Assembly: GCA_023819605.1 (NCBI GenBank)
Contig: JAMWCB010000003.1
Location: 1 to 36,536, forward strand
DNA: 36,536 bases
Direction: 5' to 3'
Origin: Candidatus Omnitrophota bacterium
GTDB taxonomy: Bacteria > Omnitrophota > Gorgyraeia > B26-G9
In this document: one piece after another, positions 9,935-19,008 of the stretch
How the letters are laid out: each line of letters begins with the position of its first letter
Position numbering within the stretch: the first letter of the stretch is position 1
Notes under the pieces: model-generated
Told to the model about the DNA's origin: nothing
The model's database searches: none
What the model saw: only the letters and a program-made list of their open reading frames with translations
Made by a program: the position numbers and the translations under genes

Positions 9935-10429
9935 TTAGTCTTCCTGTTTTCTTTGCCGGCGGCTGCGCGGCGTTGTCCGATCCGGTACCGCCGGGAGGTT
10001 TGGAGACGATTCGGCGATTTCGACATCTTCCGGATGAAAGACAATACCCTGTTCCCGCTCCAAACGCTCCAGTTCCGCTTTTCCCGGCCCGAATTTATAA
10101 AAATACAATGTTTCTTTCTGGTTGATCACTTCCGCATCGGCATAAGCCTGCGGAATTCCCCAAACAATCGAAACCGGCCAGAACAGCAAATTCACGACAA
10201 AGATACCCCACTGCCCTAAATACGCGTTGCCGATGCCCGGCAGAATATTCAACGCACCGGCAGTTGTCGGATTTTTTTCTTTTTCCGGCTCCAGGCCGAC
10301 CGTGGTGAGACGGGATTCCAATTGACGGTATTCGTACTTCTCATAGGTACGCAGCGATTCACATCCGCTGATGACCACACCGAAAAATACTGCCGTCACG
10401 ACCGAAATTAAACGAGCATGCTTCTTCAT
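9935..10429 (-). CDS. Small lipoprotein with a membrane-associated middle region, unknown function
   Basis: Lipobox VISGC after MKKHARLISVVTAVFFG; hydrophobic GIGNAYLGQWGIFVVNLLFWPVSIVWGIPQAY. ATG at 10429. Confidence 0.75.
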   Translation of the reverse strand: MKKHARLISVVTAVFFGVVISGCESLRTYEKYEYRQLESRLTTVGLEPEKEKNPTTAGALNILPGIGNAYLGQWGIFVVNLLFWPVSIVWGIPQAYADAEVINQKETLYFYKFGPGKAELERLEREQGIVFHPEDVEIAESSPNLPAVPDRTTPRSRRQRKQED

Positions 10430-10854
10430 GGTCCCTCCGCATCGAAACATAGTTTACACGATACGATTTCTCCGAACCGCTGTAAATTACTCCTTATTTT
10501 TTACCGGACGACCGACGCGCATCAACATGAAGACGCGTCGACTTCATCGCAGGACTAAAATGTCGTACCTCGACCAACGTGCCGCTCAGAAATTTGTGGA
10601 TTATGCCGGCAACGTATGTTTGATACGGCAAGCCCTCAGTTACTGCCCGTTTTTGCAATTCCGACAAATCTCTTTTTGCTTTTTTTCAGCATTCCAACGA
10701 AGGTGCTTCATTATCCGACCTACAGCACAATATTAACCCATTGTCGGCATTCTGGCAATATAATCTTCCCTTACAATTCCCCTGTATCAAAACGTATCAA
10801 AACTAAAAAAACTTTAGGGAACTTCTAAAAATTAATTTTGTTATGAGGTTCCCG

Positions 10855-11154
10855 TTACTTATGCAGAAACTGCATCACATGAATCGTGATAATACTCACG
10901 CCGATCGCGACCCGGATGCAGCGCAGGAATTGCCGCCGGGGCGGCAGATCTTTCTGCCGGAAAATCTCCGCCAACGCCTCGCCGCTGAGGAAAAACCCAA
11001 TCAAAAACGCGACAATATCTATGGTGATCGGATCAAGATAGCTAGCGCATTGCACGGTTTTATTCGCCTGGCTCTGAATCATATATGCGCACGCCGCCCC
11101 GCCTGCCGATAAACCGCCGGTCAACCAGAGTGTTTTTTTCAGATTATCCATCAT
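10855..11154 (-). CDS. Small membrane protein, unknown function
   Basis: 99 aa with about three hydrophobic segments (TLWLTGGLSAGGAACAYMI, IDIVAFLIGFFLSG, CIRVAIGVSIITIHVMQFL). Confidence 0.6.
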   Translation of the reverse strand: MMDNLKKTLWLTGGLSAGGAACAYMIQSQANKTVQCASYLDPITIDIVAFLIGFFLSGEALAEIFRQKDLPPRRQFLRCIRVAIGVSIITIHVMQFLHK

Positions 11155-11182
11155 CCCCCCTTCGCGATAGCGATCCGCCGCC

Positions 11183-11653
11183 TCAGATTATTTTTTTTGA
11201 AAAAATCAACAAATCATCGTGCGCGCTGTAAAAACCGGAAATGCGGCCGACCAGCGCATAACCGTTTTTCTCGTAGAGCTTACAAGCCGGACCATATTCC
11301 GCGCGCGAAGACGTTTCAATGCGCACCACGGATTGCTGCGCGAAGAGTTGTTCGCGCATATGCGCTTCCGCCTGAGCGATCAAGCGCGTACCGATACCGC
11401 GGCTCTGGATTTTTTTATCGACAACCACCCAATAAATATCCCAGGCTGCCGCCGTCAAGGGAGTGCGGCCATAAAGAATAAATCCGGCCGTGCGGCCGTC
11501 CACCGCTTCTTCCCGGTAAAAATATTTTTTTTCGCCGTTATTCCGGTAATCTTCCAGGATTTCCCGCAATATATCCGTCTCATGCGCGCCGAAGACGCCG
11601 GTTTCCTGCGCCATTTTTACCAAAGCAAAAATTTTCGCTTCATCGATGAGCAC
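11183..11653 (-). CDS. GNAT family N-acetyltransferase
   Basis: WVVVDKKIQSRGIGTRLIAQAEAHMREQ matches the GNAT acetyl-CoA motif V...(Q/R)xxGxG/A. Probable GTG start at 11653, overlapping the end of the upstream ATP-grasp gene; the longer track ORF runs antiparallel domain space into that gene. Confidence 0.85.
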   Translation of the reverse strand: MLIDEAKIFALVKMAQETGVFGAHETDILREILEDYRNNGEKKYFYREEAVDGRTAGFILYGRTPLTAAAWDIYWVVVDKKIQSRGIGTRLIAQAEAHMREQLFAQQSVVRIETSSRAEYGPACKLYEKNGYALVGRISGFYSAHDDLLIFSKKII

Positions 11654-12641
11654 CGCACACCGCCTGTTCAATAATTTTTTGAATGACCTCCGTAAATAAC
11701 CATCCCCGCGCGGCCGCCTGCCGCATAAAACCGCTGTCGTCGTTGATATCCGGATTGGGATTGACGTCGATGACCGCCAGCTCGCCGCCCCGCGCGCGCA
11801 GATCAACCCGGCAATACCCGCGGCAGCCCAACGCCTGCGCCGCCGCAGCGGCAAACCGCCCGATACGCTGCCGCGCCGCCGTTGGGATATCCGCCTGCGG
11901 CGAAGGCGTCAGCTTTCGATATTCCACACTGGCCGTATCCCATTTCGCGGCGTAGGTAAAAAACGGCCGGCATTGCGGCGCCGCCGCGAAATCCATCACC
12001 GAAATTCCCACCTGCTCGTACGGCGCGCTGCCGAGCAACCCGACGTTATACTCCACCCCGTCAAAAAATTCCTCCACGATCAAGCCGGCCGGGTGATTTT
12101 TTAATTTTTTTTCGATGCCGGCGCGGGCGGATTGCCGGTCGCCGGCCCATGATTCCGCGTCAATCCCGACGCTGCCGTCTTCGGCGCCGGGTTTGATAAA
12201 TAACGGGTACCGTAATTGCGTATCGCTAAACTCATCCAACCGCCGGACCAGCACGCCGGCGGGAACCGGGATACCCTGCCGGCGAAGCTCCTCTTTTGCC
12301 TGATGTTTCTGCAGGCACACTGCTAATGCGGCGGAACCGTTGCCGGTAAACGGAATCCGTGTTTCTTCCAGGAGGCGCGCAAAAACGACTTCCTGGCCGG
12401 AATCATCGCAAAACCCTTCAAAGAGATTAAAAATACACAGCGGCGAATTTTGCCGCAACCGAGCAACCAGCGACGCGCCGTTTTCTTTCAGATCATGCAC
12501 GCGCACGGCAAACAGCTCGGCGGCATACCCGCGCTGCCGCGCGGCGTCCAGCACATTGCGGGCGCAGCGCAGCGCGTCCGCCGTATCCGGACGAAATGCT
12601 TGCTCTTCGGCAACCGTGACTAAAAGCTTTTTCTTGTTCAT
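11640..12641 (-). CDS. D-Ala-D-Ala ligase-like ATP-grasp ligase (second copy)
   Basis: ATP-grasp motifs: YPLFIKPGAEDGSVGI, LIVEEFFDGVEYNVGLLG, CRVDLRARGGELAVIDVNPNPDIN. Confidence 0.85.
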   Translation of the reverse strand: MNKKKLLVTVAEEQAFRPDTADALRCARNVLDAARQRGYAAELFAVRVHDLKENGASLVARLRQNSPLCIFNLFEGFCDDSGQEVVFARLLEETRIPFTGNGSAALAVCLQKHQAKEELRRQGIPVPAGVLVRRLDEFSDTQLRYPLFIKPGAEDGSVGIDAESWAGDRQSARAGIEKKLKNHPAGLIVEEFFDGVEYNVGLLGSAPYEQVGISVMDFAAAPQCRPFFTYAAKWDTASVEYRKLTPSPQADIPTAARQRIGRFAAAAAQALGCRGYCRVDLRARGGELAVIDVNPNPDINDDSGFMRQAAARGWLFTEVIQKIIEQAVCGAHR

Positions 12642-13648
12642 GACCGCGCACAGCCGCAGCGAGCCAAGGAAAGCGCGAGCAATTCCTGCACAAAAACGCT
12701 GAAATCACGCCGGTGCAAGCCGCACATAAGCATCAAATCGCTATAGTTGGGGGAAAGCCCGGGCAACGGATTGATGTCGATAATTTTCGGAACGCCGGCG
12801 GCATCCAGACGAAAATCGATCCGGGCGATATCCTTAAGTTCCAACGCGCGGAACGCTGCCTGCGCGAACGCCTTGATCATCTGCGTTGTTTCGCGGGGCA
12901 AAATTTCCTCGGCCTTTTCATATTTTATTTTTTCCTGCCACGCGCGTTTATGTTCCAACGAATAGACAAAAAATGCGTTCGCGGTATGCCGCGGCGAAAT
13001 CCGCATCATGCCCACAATCATCGGCTCGGCATTGCCATACACCCCGACCGTCACTTCATCGCCGGGAAGAAATTCCTCGATCAGCGCCGGCTGGCCGTAC
13101 TGCTCCCGGATAAACGCCGTTTTTTTTTCGATGGCGGAATAGTCTGCCGCGACCGAATCCGAAAAAATCCCTTTCGACGATCCCTCCCAGCGGGGCTTGA
13201 CGATAAACCGTCTGCCGTCAAAACCGGCGGCCTGCCGTTTAAGATCGGCCGGCCCGGCAGCCATAACCATATCCGGCACCGGCACACCGGCGTGCTTAAG
13301 CATGACATTGGCCAGATATTTATCGAGGGCTATTCCCAAGGCAATCGCGTCGGAACCGAAGTAAGGTATCTGCAGCCATTCCAGAAGACAGGGGATTTGC
13401 GACTCCCGGCCGCGCGTTTTTCCGCGGCCTTCGGCAATATTCAAAACGAATTCCGGCTTTTCGCTGCGCAGGCGCGCGAACACCGTTTCATCCTGTTCCA
13501 GCCGGACCGCGGTATATCCCATTTTTTCAATTTGCCGCTGGAGGAATTCTATGGTTTCTATTTCGTCGTATTCCTCGTCGCAATCGCCGCCGGAATGTTC
13601 GCGGCGCAAATTATAGGTGATCCCGATACGGCGGATCTGTTTATTCAC
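12638..13648 (-). CDS. D-Ala-D-Ala ligase-like ATP-grasp ligase (first copy)
   Basis: IPYFGSDAIALGIALDKYLANVMLKHAGVPVP, RFIVKPRWEGSSKGI, LIEEFLPGDEVTVGVYG, RIDFRLDAAGVPKIIDINPLPGLSP. ATGA overlap with the next gene. Confidence 0.88.
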   Translation of the reverse strand: MNKQIRRIGITYNLRREHSGGDCDEEYDEIETIEFLQRQIEKMGYTAVRLEQDETVFARLRSEKPEFVLNIAEGRGKTRGRESQIPCLLEWLQIPYFGSDAIALGIALDKYLANVMLKHAGVPVPDMVMAAGPADLKRQAAGFDGRRFIVKPRWEGSSKGIFSDSVAADYSAIEKKTAFIREQYGQPALIEEFLPGDEVTVGVYGNAEPMIVGMMRISPRHTANAFFVYSLEHKRAWQEKIKYEKAEEILPRETTQMIKAFAQAAFRALELKDIARIDFRLDAAGVPKIIDINPLPGLSPNYSDLMLMCGLHRRDFSVFVQELLALSLARCGCARS

Positions 13649-13671
13649 CGGCTGCCTCCCTGATTCAGATG

Positions 13672-13700
13672 AAAGGGGAATGTCTCAGACATTCCCCTTT
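13672..13700. repeat. Perfect inverted repeat (14-bp arms, 1-nt centre) between kamA and the first ATP-grasp gene
   Basis: AAAGGGGAATGTCT-C-AGACATTCCCCTTT. Confidence 0.85.
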
Positions 13701-13729
13701 ACCTGCACACGAATCCTCATACGGCGTTC

Positions 13730-14899
13730 TTATCCCTGAGGATTATAGTACTGGATCACCTCATTTTTATAATTACGCAGGGTAACCTGATCTTTGGCCA
13801 GGGAGATCAGATAATTCGGCCCCAGCGGAATCTTGCCTTTGCCTTCGGTGCCGTCAACCACGAACGTCGGGATGCACATACCGCTGGTATGCCCGCGCAG
13901 CTTTTCGATAATCTCAATGCCCTGGTACACGGACGTGCGGAAGTGATTGGCCCCGACCACCGGGTCGCACTGATACAAATAATACGGCCGCACGCGAATG
14001 GCCTGCAGCTTCTGCATGAGCTGTTTCATGACGTCCGGATTGTCGTTGACGCCTTTAAGCAGCACCGCCTGGTTGCTCAACGGAATACCGCAACGCTGCA
14101 GTTTCCGGCAGGCTTCCGCCGCCTGCGGCGTGACTTCCGCCGGATGGTTAAACTGCACATTGATCCAGAGATTTTCATATTTTTCCAGGATACGGCAGAG
14201 CATGGCATCGATCCGCTGCGGATTGACCACCGGCGTGCGCGTGCCGATGCGCATGACTTCTACGCTTTTAATCTGCCGGATTGCCGAAAGAATATAATCC
14301 AAGCGTTCCGAATGCAGCGTCAACGGATCTCCGCCGGAGACAATAATTTCCCGGATCTGCGGCTTATCTTTGACATAGCGCAGCGCCTGATCGATTTCGC
14401 GCAGCGACGGCTCGGCATTTTTCGCTTTCCACAAACGCTTGCGGGTGCAATGCCGGCAATACATGAAACACCGCCCGGTAACCAAAAGCAGCGCCCGATC
14501 CGGATAACGATGGACCAGAAACGGCGTCACCGATGTTTTCTCTTCCGCCAACGGATCCATCGTTTCATGCTCGTTCTCCCGGATTTCCTCCAGGGACGGA
14601 ACGCATTGCCGGCGAATCGGGTCATGCGGATCCATAACATCTTTGATCAACGACAGATAATACGGCGTAATCAGCATTTGGTACGATTTTATCACCTGCT
14701 TGAGCGCGATTTTTACCTGTTCATTTAACGGGAGATACTTGGCAAGTGCTTCGATACTGGCGATAGGATGCCGAACTTCTTGGGTGGACGAAGGTATTTC
14801 TTTTAGGCAAAGCTTCGTACTCGGAGGCTCTTCAAAGTTAGGCTCCGGAGGTTCCTCTGACTTCTGTTCTGTTTTTTTCACCAACTTTTCATTTTCCAC
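13730..14899 (-). CDS. kamA: KamA-family radical SAM lysine 2,3-aminomutase-like protein
   Basis: Radical SAM CFMYCRHC (CxxxCxxC); IIVSGGDPLTL; RIGTRTPVVNPQRI; RVRPYYLYQCDPVVGANHFRT; GHTSGMCIPTFVVDGTEGKGKIPLGPNY. Confidence 0.92.
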   Translation of the reverse strand: MENEKLVKKTEQKSEEPPEPNFEEPPSTKLCLKEIPSSTQEVRHPIASIEALAKYLPLNEQVKIALKQVIKSYQMLITPYYLSLIKDVMDPHDPIRRQCVPSLEEIRENEHETMDPLAEEKTSVTPFLVHRYPDRALLLVTGRCFMYCRHCTRKRLWKAKNAEPSLREIDQALRYVKDKPQIREIIVSGGDPLTLHSERLDYILSAIRQIKSVEVMRIGTRTPVVNPQRIDAMLCRILEKYENLWINVQFNHPAEVTPQAAEACRKLQRCGIPLSNQAVLLKGVNDNPDVMKQLMQKLQAIRVRPYYLYQCDPVVGANHFRTSVYQGIEIIEKLRGHTSGMCIPTFVVDGTEGKGKIPLGPNYLISLAKDQVTLRNYKNEVIQYYNPQG

Positions 14900-14955
14900 A
14901 GTTTGCTCCTTGGTTAGTTGCTTTCCCTGCGCACTTCCTGTGCGCTCAAGAATAG

Positions 14956-14983
14956 ATATTAATTATTTTTAATTAATTGTCAA
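14956..14983 (-). promoter_or_regulatory. Candidate promoter of kamA with a palindromic spacer
   Basis: Minus strand TTGACA (14983-14978), 16-nt spacer, TAATAT (14961-14956); TTAATTA-TTTT-TAATTAA palindrome at 14959-14976. Confidence 0.6.
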
Positions 14984-15017
14984 GCATTTCAAAAATTTTT
15001 TCCGTCCGGCTGCCGCA

Positions 15018-16748
15018 TCAACGCGCCGGCCGATCCCGGCTAACCGTGGGAACGAACGGTTCCGGCATCGCCGCCGCCGGCAGGCCGAGTATTTCGCGCG
15101 CCCGGTGCAACGCATGATCGATATGGCTGGTAATATTTTCCTGTCCGATGGTATCCAGCAATCCCGCTTTGGTCATCGCGAACAACGGCTGGGTATGCAC
15201 ACCGGAAAGGACCAGCGCCGTTCCATCCCGCCGCGCAGTATCATATAAATCCTCCAGCGCTTTCAAACCCGAGGCATCGATGGACAAAACATCGCGCATG
15301 CGCAAAATAAAAACCTTGGGTTTTTCCCGGTCAAACCGCACCATGCTCTTAAACGTATCGACCACCCCGAAGAAAAACGCGCCGTAGATTTCAAATACTT
15401 CCACCCCCGCCGGAATCACTCGTTTATCCACGGCATTGGGGTCTTCGGCGTCATCCTCTTCCTGCAACGACTTCGTGATATACCCGGCTTGCGTGACCTC
15501 CGACATGCGGTACATGAACAGGAACGCCGCCAGCACCACGCCGGTTTGAATCGCCACGGTCAGATCAATGAGCACGGTCAGAAAAAATGTCAGCAGCAAC
15601 AGCACAATATCGCTGCGCGGGCAACGGAACAACTTAATAAATAAATGCAGTTCGCTCATGTTGTAGGCAACGATGATCAGGATAGCGGCAAGCGCCGGCA
15701 TCGGAATAAGTCCGGCCAACCGCCCCAAAAAAACCATGATCAACAGCAACGTCACGGCATGCACGATACCGGCCACCGGGGTCTGAGCGCCGTTTTTAAT
15801 ATTCGTCGCCGTACGCGCGATCGCGCCGGTAGCGGGAATCCCCCCGAAAAACACCGACGCGATATTCGCAATCCCCTGCGCGAGAATTTCCGCATTGGAA
15901 CGATGCCGGCGGCCGGTCATCCCGTCAGCCACCACGGCGGAAAGCAAGGATTCAATGCCGGCAAGCAAAGCGATCGTCACCGCCGGATGAAACATTTTCC
16001 GGATCAATTCCCCGGTGATGACCGGCAGCTGCGGCACCGGCAGGGAATTCGGCACGCCACCGAAACGCGACGCAATGGTTTCCACCGGCAAATGAAAAAC
16101 CTGCACGACGAGGGTAGTCAAGACAATTGCCGCCAAAGAACCGGGCAGTTTCGGAACAAAACGCGGCCAGTAAATAATCACACCCAGGGCCAGCGCACCG
16201 ATAACCAGCGCCCAGGGATTGGCTGTGTGGCTGTATTCAAGATACACGGTAATTTTGTCGAGAAACTCAGCCGGAACCTGCTCGATCCGCAAGCCAAAAA
16301 AATCTTTCACCTGGGAAGTAAATATGATCAACGCGATACCGCTGGTAAACCCGATGGTCACCGGATACGGGATAAATTTAATGAACGAACCGACGCGCAT
16401 CATGCCCATAATGATCAATATCATGCCGGCGAGCAATGTCGCCACCGCCAATCCCGCATAACCGTACTGCGCAACAATGCCGTACACAATCACGATAAAC
16501 GCGCCGGTCGGACCGCCGATTTGGAACCGGCTGCCGCCGAGCGCCGAGATAATAAAACCCGCGACGATCGCCGTATAAAGCCCCTGCTCCGGCCGCACGC
16601 CGGAGGCGATCGCAAACGCGATCGCCAGCGGCAGCGCGACAATCCCGACAATAACGCCGGCGCCCAAATCCGCGATGAATGTTTTTAACGAATAGCCTTC
16701 CCGGATAACCGTAACCAATTTCGGCAATAACGATGAATGGTATTGCAT
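15018..16748 (-). CDS. SulP family anion transporter with C-terminal STAS domain
   Basis: LGAGVIVGIVALPLAIAFAIASGVRPEQGLYTAIVAGFIISALGGSRFQIGGPTGAFIVIV; STAS-like IDASGLKALEDLYDTARRDGTALVLSGV. Confidence 0.92.
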   Translation of the reverse strand: MQYHSSLLPKLVTVIREGYSLKTFIADLGAGVIVGIVALPLAIAFAIASGVRPEQGLYTAIVAGFIISALGGSRFQIGGPTGAFIVIVYGIVAQYGYAGLAVATLLAGMILIIMGMMRVGSFIKFIPYPVTIGFTSGIALIIFTSQVKDFFGLRIEQVPAEFLDKITVYLEYSHTANPWALVIGALALGVIIYWPRFVPKLPGSLAAIVLTTLVVQVFHLPVETIASRFGGVPNSLPVPQLPVITGELIRKMFHPAVTIALLAGIESLLSAVVADGMTGRRHRSNAEILAQGIANIASVFFGGIPATGAIARTATNIKNGAQTPVAGIVHAVTLLLIMVFLGRLAGLIPMPALAAILIIVAYNMSELHLFIKLFRCPRSDIVLLLLTFFLTVLIDLTVAIQTGVVLAAFLFMYRMSEVTQAGYITKSLQEEDDAEDPNAVDKRVIPAGVEVFEIYGAFFFGVVDTFKSMVRFDREKPKVFILRMRDVLSIDASGLKALEDLYDTARRDGTALVLSGVHTQPLFAMTKAGLLDTIGQENITSHIDHALHRAREILGLPAAAMPEPFVPTVSRDRPAR

Positions 16749-16769
16749 AACCTGTTCCGCTCCTTCCTC

Positions 16770-16803
16770 AAAAAAACACCTCGCAGCATACCAGCTGCGA
16801 GGT
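16770..16803 (-). terminator. Terminator-like hairpin just upstream of the sulP RBS; candidate attenuator
   Basis: ACCTCGCAGC (16778-16787), ATACCA loop, GCTGCGAGGT (16794-16803); on the minus strand it is followed by G then U7. Confidence 0.7.
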
Positions 16804-16945
16804 AAGAATAGTTTATCGCATCACGTTTTATTTTTCCAGTATTTTTTGTGTTTTTTTTGTATTTCCCTTGCGCTACCCCCGGCTCTACTATATACTTTTA
16901 ACGTCGATTGCCTGAAGCATGTTACGTAACAGACGCCATCGGATT

Positions 16946-17782
16946 ATGAAACGCTGCGCAATTATCCTCATCGGTGGTTTATTCTATGCGGCGGCCGCGC
17001 CGGCCGCCCAAGCGCCGACAACAGCGAAAGAGCCGCTGCCGTCCGGCGAATGTGCAACCCTTGCGCCACAATTGACCATCCAGCCGATCGCAACAACGTT
17101 CACACGTTCTGCCCGGCGCGGCCGTCCGGCGCCGGAATTTCAAAACCCCTCCGTTTCAAAAACTTACCGCAGAATTCTCAGCGCGCAAGAAAGCAAGATT
17201 TTGCGCCAGGTGGAAAAAATGTTGATCGATTGGTTCAACACTGCGGCAGAAAAAGAATCGCTCGCGGCGCTAACAGATAGTTTCGAGAATGCGCGCGCCG
17301 GTAAACGCAGAGAGTCGTTATTCAACGAACTTGCCGACACGACCCGGCATTATTATCAAACAATTTTTCAAAAAATATTTTATTACCATGCGCAGCGCAT
17401 TTTGCATCGCTACGGCACCGTACGCACTCTACCCGCGGACGCCACGGAACTCGCCCGCCTGCTCGACCGAGAAGACCAAACGCCTCTATCCGATCTTGCC
17501 AAAGAAGCCCCGGAACAACTCATTCGCGAAACACTTACCCAGCGCATCGATTATTCCCGTTCGCAGCCAGGCAAAGTTCAGAGCAAAAAACTACAATCGA
17601 TCGTAAAAACCATTACCATCGACCCTAACGCATCTTTTGACCTATTGCTCGCGCTGCTGCCGGCGGACGAAGCCGCACGATTACGCCGGGAGCGTGACCA
17701 CGGGAACGGCACCAACAAAAAAATTTCTCCGCAAGTACTATCCCCTCTCCAGGCGAACCACGTTGTGGAAAAATCTCTATAA
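16946..17782 (+). CDS. Secreted protein of unknown function
   Basis: ATG at 16946, signal peptide MKRCAIILIGGLFYAAAAPAAQA; helical charged body; no family recognised. Confidence 0.7.
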   Translation: MKRCAIILIGGLFYAAAAPAAQAPTTAKEPLPSGECATLAPQLTIQPIATTFTRSARRGRPAPEFQNPSVSKTYRRILSAQESKILRQVEKMLIDWFNTAAEKESLAALTDSFENARAGKRRESLFNELADTTRHYYQTIFQKIFYYHAQRILHRYGTVRTLPADATELARLLDREDQTPLSDLAKEAPEQLIRETLTQRIDYSRSQPGKVQSKKLQSIVKTITIDPNASFDLLLALLPADEAARLRRERDHGNGTNKKISPQVLSPLQANHVVEKSL

Positions 17783-17793
17783 CCAAAAAAATA

Positions 17794-19005
17794 TCACAAC
17801 CGTACTACGTCGTTTTCATAATACATGGACAAGAACAGCAAGAGGTAATCCCGCACATGACGGGTCAAGAGAAAATTATTCCGCACATGCTCGCGCCCGT
17901 TTTTTCCCAACTGTTGCGCATAGGCCGGACTATTCAGCAACTGCTTTACGGCAAACGCCGCGCCTTCGATGGAATGGCAGAGCAGCCCGGAATATTTATG
18001 GGTAATCTGCAAGGGAATACCGCCGACCGCCGATGCGACGACCGGCTTGCCTTTCCAGAGGGCTTCCGAAACGGTAAGCCCGAAACCTTCCTTGAGGGAT
18101 TTTTGCATAATCACATCCGAAGCCCGCTGCAGCGCGTTAATTAATAAATCATCCTGCGGCAACAGGAGAATATGTATATCCGGATCCTTGCCCGCCTGTT
18201 CGCGGACTTCCGCCAAGACTTCCAATCCTTCCGGATCGTCGGCGGCAGTGCCGCCGGCCAAAATCAATTGACAGTCGATATGCTTTTTTACCAACTGATA
18301 AACCTTGAGGACTCCCAGCGGATCTTTTAACCGGTCGAAGCGGGAAATTTGGGTAATGATCGGTTTGTCCCGCACAAGACCGTGCTGCCGGATCATCCGT
18401 TCGACGGTTTCTTCCGGCAACTCACGATTTTTATCGCTCAACGGGTCTATGGACGGCGTAATCAAAAACTGCCGGATCGGCAGCGGCCGGGAAAACGACG
18501 GCGAAGAAAACACGCAGCCGTCGTACCGGCGGATAAATCCCATGAGAAACTGCCATACCCCGTCGTCCGGATGCGACACGTCCACATGGCAGCGCCAAAT
18601 CCATTTATTCGACTGTTTTTTTTCAACGAGCATGATCGGCTGGGGATCGTGGATAAACACCACATCGCCGTAAATATTCAACGCGGCGTTATTTTTTCTG
18701 CCGGTATCCAGAAAAATATCGAAATCATCGCGCGTGATCACTTCCGCGCGCCCGTGCAGCGCGTTATGAAATTTCTTCGTCACGCCGAAAAACTGCTCGC
18801 CGCCTTTAATCACGTCCCAACCCGCGCGCACACCCAATTCCTGCAGCAACGGCACCATGCGGTTTAAAATCTCCGCTACGCCGCCGCCCACGGCGGTCGA
18901 ATTGACATTCTGAACCGCCTTGCCGTCGAGCCGTTCGCCCAACCGGCGCAAATCATCGATCACCGCCTGCCCGACAATCGGGACATATTCCGTTAAGTGC
19001 GCCAT
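17794..19005 (-). CDS. GT4 glycosyltransferase, TreT-like trehalose synthase
   Basis: NVNSTAVGGGVAEILNRMVPLLQELGVRAGWDVIKGGEQFFGVTKKFHNALHG resembles archaeal/bacterial TreT; SLKEGFGLTVSEALWKGKPVVASAVGGIP is the GT4 C-terminal motif. Confidence 0.85.
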   Translation of the reverse strand: MAHLTEYVPIVGQAVIDDLRRLGERLDGKAVQNVNSTAVGGGVAEILNRMVPLLQELGVRAGWDVIKGGEQFFGVTKKFHNALHGRAEVITRDDFDIFLDTGRKNNAALNIYGDVVFIHDPQPIMLVEKKQSNKWIWRCHVDVSHPDDGVWQFLMGFIRRYDGCVFSSPSFSRPLPIRQFLITPSIDPLSDKNRELPEETVERMIRQHGLVRDKPIITQISRFDRLKDPLGVLKVYQLVKKHIDCQLILAGGTAADDPEGLEVLAEVREQAGKDPDIHILLLPQDDLLINALQRASDVIMQKSLKEGFGLTVSEALWKGKPVVASAVGGIPLQITHKYSGLLCHSIEGAAFAVKQLLNSPAYAQQLGKNGREHVRNNFLLTRHVRDYLLLFLSMYYENDVVRL

Positions 19006-19008
19006 CGG

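Noticed and set aside
12713-13663. 316-aa plus-strand ORF
   Set aside because: Antisense to the first ATP-grasp ligase; no domain signature.
13889-14728. 279-aa plus-strand ORF
   Set aside because: Antisense to kamA.
15645-16688. 347-aa plus-strand ORF
   Set aside because: Antisense to sulP, which has clear family motifs; His/Arg/Gln-rich composition typical of a shadow ORF.
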